Below are positions 57,433-64,000 of a stretch of 64,000 nucleotides of DNA, piece by piece; within the stretch, counting starts at the first letter, position 1; every line of letters starts with the position of its first letter. The stretch spans positions 25,234,001-25,298,000 of the forward strand of contig CM114273.1 of the NCBI GenBank assembly GCA_050084515.1, given 5' to 3'. The position numbers were made by a program, and so were the translations under genes. The DNA is from Blasia pusilla. Its lineage: Eukaryota > Marchantiophyta > Marchantiopsida > Blasiales. Under the pieces are notes generated by a model that saw only the letters and a list, made by a program, of their open reading frames with translations, did not search any database and was not told the origin of the DNA.

Positions 57433-58016
57433 TTTGATTTGCTTTATGGGTAGAATCTCTCATAATAGCGTTATAGGGTTCATGCCTGTAGAATTGATGA
57501 CAGGTCAAAAGCCAATAATGCCAATAGAAGGAGATATTTCCACTTGGATGGATTTATCGTGGGAGGACGGGCTTGATAGCGAAGAGTTTCTAGCACTTTG
57601 AATGCACCAGCTAGAGCGGTGTGAAGAAGATATCACGGAAGCACTAGTCAAAATAAAAGAAGCAAGGCTGAGCTTTGACAAAATCTATCGGCTTTGAAAG
57701 GAGCCTATAAGACAAGGAGATTGGGTCTTAGTGCATGACAAGAGCCTCAACAACCAACATAGTACAATTAAGAATTTTGCATGTCGTTGGTTTGGTCCAT
57801 ACGTTGTAATCTTCATTTTTTACAATGCCACTTATAAATTAGCTAGATGGCATAATTCTCAAGCTGCCCTTTGCAAGAAAAAGGGTCTAGATTCTCCGTA
57901 GACATGAGGGATTTCTTGATTTTGATCAATCAATTCAATCGGTCTAAAGACACAACAAAAATTATCTTGATATTTTCAGCATACACCGTAGGATGTGTAG
58001 GTTTAGAAGGGATGAA
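57433..58016 (+). pseudogene. Gypsy-2 integrase C-terminal part (plus strand)
   Basis: The plus-strand frames carry 'GFMPVELMTGQKPIMPIEG', 'DGLDSEEFLAL' and 'QGDWVLVHDKSL', then 'FACRWFGPYVVIF' and 'ATYKLA', with stops. They match the minus-strand copy at 59276-59893 residue for residue in many places. The end is followed by a purine-rich tract (tagaagggatgaa) and the TGTCG start of a 3' LTR. Confidence 0.75.
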
Positions 58017-59211
58017 TGTCGTATGGTAAAAATCATCCACTATGTAAACTCTTCTATCATTAATTGTTAGAGAGAGTTTTATTAATATTGAATAAATTAG
58101 CCTAAGAAAATGAAATTCTCATGTTTAAACCTCTTGAGGCTGGCTCATTTGTACGGGCCCAACTTTAGGAAAAGAGATAATAAATAAAAGATGGGATTAT
58201 AAAAGTAAAGTAGTGGGGTTGGTGATTTAATATATGAAAAGCAAAAGTAGTCTTGGTTGGTGGCTAGGGTAGTTGGCTAAGCCTTGAGAGGAAGTTATGT
58301 GGCACAAGATAAGATTAGCCCTATTCTTTACTCTTGTGGATCCTTTGTGAGTATATAAAAAGGAGGGATCTTCAAGGGATCATCACCTTCTACTTCATTT
58401 CTTGAGTTTCTCGTATCACTCTTGAGTGGATGGCATTGGGCTTGCTTGCTCTTCCAATGAGATTGGATTATCCATCTTGGGAGAGTAACTTGACCATGGT
58501 CTAGTCTTTGAAAGATTTGTAGAGTGTGGTATGTGTGGAGATGAGAGACTTGTCACGTTAGGGGAGTTTAGTCATACTAGAAATAGTGGATGGTTTGGCT
58601 TGTTATTTTCTCATTGAGAGTGGATTACCCCTCTTGGGAGAGCAACTCCGCTAAAACCCATTTTAGAGTAGAGTAGAGGATGTCCGTGAAGTATGGATAA
58701 AGATGGAGCATGAGTTGTGCACGATTTTCCTTTCCTTAATCCACACTATGTCAAGATTCTTTTTGTAGATAAGCACTTATTTATTCGCTATCTAGTTCAT
58801 CACTTTGGGGAGGCGTTCATGAAGCAAGTCATGTAATCTTCAACTCTGGTGATTCTTCCTATAGTCACGTACGAAAGGACATGGGATTGTACTTTGTATG
58901 TTATTATATTTCAATCCACGGACGTCAATAGACCTTCTTGAGTAGGGTTTAACACTAGTTGTGCTATTTGCCTTGTGTACAAACGTAAAGTCGTTTATAT
59001 GGACTTCATAGTTAGGAATTTTGGGTTTCCATATTATGAAGAAGTGATCGCCTCGGCACTACCATTTGTGATTTCTATTGTGAGAGAATGGAGGGTTTAC
59101 ATGATAATTTTGTACTGAAAAAGGAGAACTTCTTATAGAGTTTGACTTGCATCAATTACGTCTGTTGTAGCTAGAAAGTACGCCCCAACTCAAAGAAAGG
59201 CTCTCGACACA
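58017..59211 (+). mobile_element. Gypsy-2 3' LTR (1195 bp)
   Basis: It starts TGTCGTATGGTAAAAATC directly after a polypurine tract and ends CTCTCGACACA. It is the reference copy for the orientation of the family, because coding sequence and polypurine tract precede it in the same direction. A TATA-like 'gagtatataaaaagg' lies near 58349. Confidence 0.8.
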
Positions 59212-59275
59212 AGAGCGTATATGTCAAAAATATCAAGACTACTTGATATCTTACTTAGAATTTTTTGGTTTGTCT

Positions 59276-61955
59276 TTAGATAGATTGATCTGATTCATCT
59301 AAATCAAGAAATCCCTCACGTCTACGGAAAATCTCGACTCTTTTTCCTGCAATGGGCACTTTGGCAATTGTGCCATCTAGCTCACGTAGTTTATAAGTGG
59401 CACTGTCAAAAATAAAAACTACAAGATATGGACCAAACCAACGACGTGCAAATTTCTTAATTGTAATATGTTGGCTTCTGAGGCTATTATCGTGCATAAA
59501 GACCCAATCTTCTTCTCTTATAGGCTTATTTAAGCGCTCCTTGTTTCTCAGCCTTGCTTCCTTCATTTTGACTAATGCTTCTGTTATATCTTCTTCATGT
59601 CACTCTAGCTATTACATTCGAAGTGCTAGGGGCTCTTCTTTATCTAGCGCGTCCTCCCAAGGCAAACCCATCTAAGTGGAAATATCTCTTTCTTCTAACA
59701 TTATTGGCTTTTGACCTTTCATCAAATCCATAGGCATGAACATTATAACAGTGTTGTGAGTGGTTCTATCCGCCCATAAAGCAAATGGAAGCCATCTAGG
59801 CCAATCAGCAGAATGGTCTCCACATGATTTTACCAATGCTTGAATGATTGGCGGATGTTCCCTTTCGCTCTTACCATTTTCCTCCGGATTCATGGAGGTT
59901 ATTAATCTTAACTACACTCCATACCTCTTGAAGAACTCTCGTGCTTCCTCTGCATTCAACTCACATCCATCTGCACGAATTCTCCCGACACTCCCATATC
60001 AAGCAACAATATCCTCTAGAACAAAACGACATATAGGCCTTGTTGTTTTAGCTCGTAAAGCCCTCCCTTCTTCAAAATTAGACAACTCTTCTCATGCTAG
60101 GACCACAAAGCGCTATCCCCAAAGACCTAGTGGTATAGCAACTTCATCTACTATCCACTGATGATGAATAGACAAAGGATACGTGGGTTTAAGTCCACCT
60201 CTCACCCTGATTTTTTTTTTTGAAAGTCACATTCAACACATGATCCAAAATATCTCTCAACATCCTTGTATAGGCCTTTACACCAATACCTCTCTTTTAT
60301 CTTGGTGACAGTTGCCCAAGTACCTCTGTGTCCTGCCCATAAAGAATTATGGAATTCTTTGAGCACTTGCATTTTTATCCCATTGTCATCTACCACCCTC
60401 AAGGGCATTCTATCTTTCCACTTTGGCCTTTTCCAAAGATATTCATCTTGTAGTAGACAGCCATACGTCTTATGTCAAATTTTCTTAAAGAACTTGTATG
60501 TCCAACTTCTGTCTCTTTGAAGAATGCTTAAATAGCGCCCAATTTATTTTAACCTTCCCTCATATAAATTCTCTTTGAAGGCTAAAACATCCTCTATGCC
60601 ACCCCATTCTCGAGATGGTACGTGCCACACATATGCATCATCTTCATCTAACTAAATTGCCTCAATATCTTCTTCTTGACTAAATCTCGCTCTAGACAAC
60701 ATGTCAACTATTGAGTTCTCTTTCCTAACTATATGCCTCAATTGTGGATTCAAGTACCTAATGTAGGAAATCCAACATAACATGACTATATTTGGAGTTA
60801 TATAATTCGGAATCATACTTAACAATGGTAGACAATCAACCTCAAGCAATACATAGGCTCCCATAAGATACTCCTTCTCAACTTTCATTGCAGTCACAAC
60901 TTCCCAAAGCTCCCTCTTTACTTGAGGGTAGCTCCATTTTCGTTCCATGAGTGAACGAGCTTCAAACCTTCTTGCAAACCTTCTTCCTTTTGCATCATCT
61001 TGCCTAACTGTCCACCCGATAGCAATAGGGCTAGTGTCCATTGTGATGATTAGAGGTCTTCCACATTCGTAGCTCACTTGTCGTAGAATCCGTGGTGACT
61101 TCAATGCCTCTTTCAACTGCATCATTGCTGCTTTTTGCTTCTTCTTCCAAGTGAACTTCTTCTTCTTTCTCAATAACTCATACAAAGGATGATATATGTG
61201 GCCAAAATGAGATATCCACACCTGCTAAAACACACAAGCTCCTAAAAACCTTCTCACTTTGGTGAAGTTTTCGTATTCTTGTATCCTCTTGATGATATCA
61301 ACTTTTGCTCGATTTGGTTTTCGGCCAAACTCTCCACAAAGATGACCCACTACCACAATCTAACCCCAAAGCTACAATTTTCTCTAGAAAGAATAAGATT
61401 GACCTCTTCTAGTCTCGTTAGGGTCATATTAACATCACGAATATGATCAAACTCAAACTTTCTACACCCATCTTTTACAATCCTCTCAATTCTATCTTCT
61501 ATTGCATATCTCTTTATAGGAATATCATGTATATCATGATATCATGAATGACCTCTCTCCATATCTTAATCATTGCACTTTACATGTGAGCGACATAATT
61601 TTTTGCTTCATGAGGCAATGTGCACATTTTTACAAGCCCAAGTGGAGTGTACATAATGGTAATATCTCTACTCTCCATAGCTAATTGGAATTTATCATAT
61701 CATAAGCACAAATCTCCTATCGAATAGATATGAAGGGCTACAAAAGCTTCTGCAACTTCATCTATTCTAGGCCCCCCTCCCATATTTTGAATGGTTATCT
61801 TATTTTCCAATTTGATATCTTGAATGAACCAAAGAGCTCTTGATTTCTTTGGCACATTGAACCACCGACTCGAATAAGGCTCTATAATTGGCTCTAAGAT
61901 ATCCATCTGCATCTTCTCCTTCAATAACTCAATCAACTTGGGAATCATAACTCGT
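59276..61955 (-). pseudogene. Gypsy-2b pol: reverse transcriptase, RNase H, integrase (broken)
   Basis: Minus strand, from the right. The RT has 'MIPKLIELLKEKMQMDILEP', 'PYSSRWFNVPKKSRALWF' and 'IDEVAEAFVALHIYSIGDL'. 'FQLAMESRDITIMYTPLG' follows, and the YxDD-type site is degraded (IHDIPI). RNase H at 60652-61221 has 'PLIITMDTSPIAIGW' and 'YPQVKRELWEVVTAM'. The integrase zinc region at 60202-60408 has 'EFHNSLWAGHRGTW' and 'CVECDFQ'. The integrase core end is 'LPFALWADRTTHNTV' (about 59780), and the C-terminus at 59276-59566 has 'DWVFMHDNSLRSQ' and 'FARRWFGPYLVVF'. Stops interrupt most segments. The sequence is closely related to the plus-strand fragment at 57433. Confidence 0.85.
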
Positions 61956-63215
61956 TGTCGTGTCGAGAGTCTTTCTTCGAATAAGGGCGGACCTTCTAGT
62001 TGTTGCAAATGTGGTTGATGCAAATCGAACTCTATAAGAATTTCTCCTTTTTCAATACAGAATTATTATGTAAAATCTCCATTCTCTCAGGATAGGAATC
62101 ATGAATGGTAGTGCCAAGACGATCACTTCTTCATAACATGGAACCCCGAAATTCCTAACTATGAAATCCCTGTAAACTACTTTACGTTTTTACACAAGGA
62201 AAATAGCACAACTAGTGTTAAACCCTACTTGAGCAGACCTATTAACGTTCATGGATAGGTATATAAGGACATACAAAACGCAACCCCATGTCCTTTCGTA
62301 CGTGACTATAAGAAGAATCACCGGAGTTGGAGATTGCATGACTTAGTTCATGAACGCGTCCCCAAAGTGATAAACTAGATAGCGAATGAACCAATGCCTA
62401 TCTACAAAGAGAATCTTGATGTGGTACGGGTTAAGGAAAGGAAAATCCGGCACAATTCCTGCTCCATCCCTACTTGACAAACATCCTCTACTCTCCTCTA
62501 GAATGGGATTTGGCGGAGTTGCTCTCCTAAAAAGGATAATCCTCTCATTGGGAAAATAACAAGCCAAAATATCCTCTATTTCTAGTATGACTAAACTCAT
62601 CTAAGATGACAAGTCTCTCATCTCCACACATACCACACTCTAGAAAATTCTCGAAGAATAGACCAAGTCAAGTTACTCTCCCAAGAGGGGTAATCTACTC
62701 TCATTGGAAGAGCAAGCAATCCCAAAGTCATACACTCAAGAGTGACACGAGAGACTCAAGATGTGAAGTAGAAGGTGTTGAACCCTTGAAGATCCCTCTT
62801 TTTTATATACTCACAAGGGATCCACAAGAGTACGAAATAGGGCTAATCTTATCTTGTGCCACATGGCTTCCTCTCAAGGCTTAACCAATCATATTTTGAC
62901 ATAAGTAGATTACCTCTTGTCTCTTCTAAAATATCCTATTTTACTCCTTTTATATCTTCCAAACTATCCCACCAACCCTAGCCACCAATCAAGACTACTT
63001 TTGTTTTTGTTTGATTAAAGCACAAACCCCACTACGTTACTTTTCTAATCTCATCTTTGATTTATTATCTCTTTTCGTAAAGTTGGGCCCGCGCAAATGA
63101 GTCACCCTAAAGAGGTTTAAACATGAGAATTTTATTTTCCTAGGCTAATTACTTAATACTAATAAAACTCTCTCTAATACTTAATGATATAGGAGTTTAC
63201 ATAGCGGGTACGACA
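61956..63215 (-). mobile_element. Solo gypsy-2 LTR inserted in gypsy-2b reverse transcriptase
   Basis: The insert is 1260 bp, starting TGTCGTGTCGAGAG and ending GGTACGACA on the plus strand. It is flanked by the 4-bp repeat TCGT at 61952-61955 and 63216-63219. It separates 'PWDLKPIPVPR' from 'MIPKLIELLKEK', which are contiguous in related gypsy polyproteins. It carries 'ttttttatatactcac' promoter-like sequence (on the minus strand 'gagtatataaaa'). Confidence 0.88.
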
Positions 63216-63219
63216 TCGT

Positions 63220-64000
63220 GGTACTGGTATGGGTTTCAAATCCCAAGGCACATGTGGAATTATGAAAATAACCATCGGTATCATCACACTCTCATCTACA
63301 CAACCAATTTCTTGTGTAGTAAAGAAGAAGGCCTTACGATGTATTCTTAACATCTTTCCAAAGTTTTTTTCTTTCAATTTTAGTAAGAAACTCATCCCTT
63401 CCAATTTGCAAACGATCTTGCGTCTCTCCCGTGAACTTGTGTCCAATCTTCCTTATATTACGTAGAGTTGGCTCCATTGATGCACGTTGTACTTGTTTCT
63501 CACAAGCCTCTAGTAGTTGAGTAGCCATTGGTTTCACCTTTCAAGCGAATGTCTTGTACTTTGTGTGCACTCGTGCCTCCATGGGATGTTCTTCTGCCTC
63601 AAACTCGTGCACATCTGCTTCCTTCAAAGATTGATATCCATCTTTTCCTTCCATGAACCTTGCTATTTCTTCATGAAACTCATACGAATGAATTGTAATG
63701 ACCCTTATTTTCAACGAACCGGTGTTCATGAGGATGAAAACCTCCTCAAAAATATCTCCAAAACCCTCTTCTTCATACATCCTACTAATGAACTCTTCTT
63801 CTAATAAAACTCTCTTTTATTTTAACAAACCCTTCTTTTACCAGAGTTTTTTAGTCATAGTTAAATTAGAATCTATAACATATGGCGCATAAGTGGGAAA
63901 TAATCAACAAAAAATAGAAAAGACAAGATACATAAGATAAAGATGAGATTGGGGCCATAGGTTGTAAAAAGTAAGGATGAGGTTGAGATAAAGATGAGAA
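63220..64000 (-). pseudogene. Gypsy-2b pol upstream part, runs toward the window edge
   Basis: The minus-strand frames give an acidic stretch (EEEGFGDIFEEVFILMN), then 'MEARVHTKYKTFA', 'TGETQDRLQIGRDEFL', 'KAFFFTTQEIGCVDESV' and 'IFIIPHVPWDLKPIPVPR'. This is the segment before the RT fingers in this gypsy group. The gag and 5' LTR would lie right of the window or beyond about 63890, where the sequence becomes AT-rich and non-coding. Confidence 0.7.

Overview
This is a 64 kb piece of plant nuclear DNA. The evidence is spliced eukaryotic genes, a plant-type UBP1/UBP2-like deubiquitinase, plant Ty1/copia, Ty3/gypsy, CACTA and hAT-like elements, and long (CT)n tracts. The species cannot be fixed. 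A gypsy element carrying a cytosine DNA methyltransferase suggests a seed-free streptophyte (bryophyte, lycophyte, fern or similar), but that is only a guess.

Layout. 1-10.2 kb is repeat-rich. A decayed copia element on the minus strand (about 2.0-7.2 kb) is interrupted by a hAT-like MITE and by a solo gypsy LTR; a second MITE (7659-8034) has a perfect 8-bp target duplication. 10.9-13.7 kb is a GC/CpG-richer block with no recognisable product. 14-18.3 kb is AT-rich and then carries several degenerate tandem arrays. 18.3-33.4 kb is the genic core: a METTL21-type methyltransferase (20359-21558, minus), a possible small gene with a TATA box (22243-22680, minus), and a two-exon UBP1/UBP2-like ubiquitin protease (26077-32271, minus) whose 2.1-kb intron holds a triplicated LINE-like fragment. 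A CT-rich, CpG-rich promoter region follows (32272-33420).

33.8-64 kb is nested transposons. A fragment of the gypsy-1 integrase (33.8-35.6 kb) is split by a solo LTR containing a 147-bp CT tract. Next come a tandem/foldback repeat block (36-37.7 kb), a MITE, a CACTA tnp2 fragment (39.2-40.1 kb) with an inverted duplication involving gypsy-2 LTRs (40.1-42.9 kb), another MITE, a GC-rich island (44.0-44.6 kb), a gypsy-3 gag with probable primer-binding site and LTR (44.7-47.1 kb), and the first ORF of gypsy-2 (47.2-48.8 and 55.2-56.4 kb). That ORF is split by the most notable element of the window.

The notable element is gypsy-1 (48825-55207, minus strand): protease, then a C5 cytosine DNA methyltransferase domain, then reverse transcriptase (truncated), integrase, and a C-terminal PHD finger. 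It combines a DNA-methylation writer with a putative histone reader in one retrotransposon polyprotein. Retrotransposon-borne methyltransferases have been reported in charophyte algae and dinoflagellates. Here the copy is dead (stops, frameshifts, RT/RNase H deletion), but the catalytic Pro-Cys-Gln and several other methyltransferase motifs are still legible.

The right end (56.4-64 kb) has two antiparallel gypsy-2 pol fragments around one shared LTR, plus a solo gypsy-2 LTR inserted inside the reverse transcriptase. Solo-LTR and MITE insertions with visible target duplications give a readable order of events.
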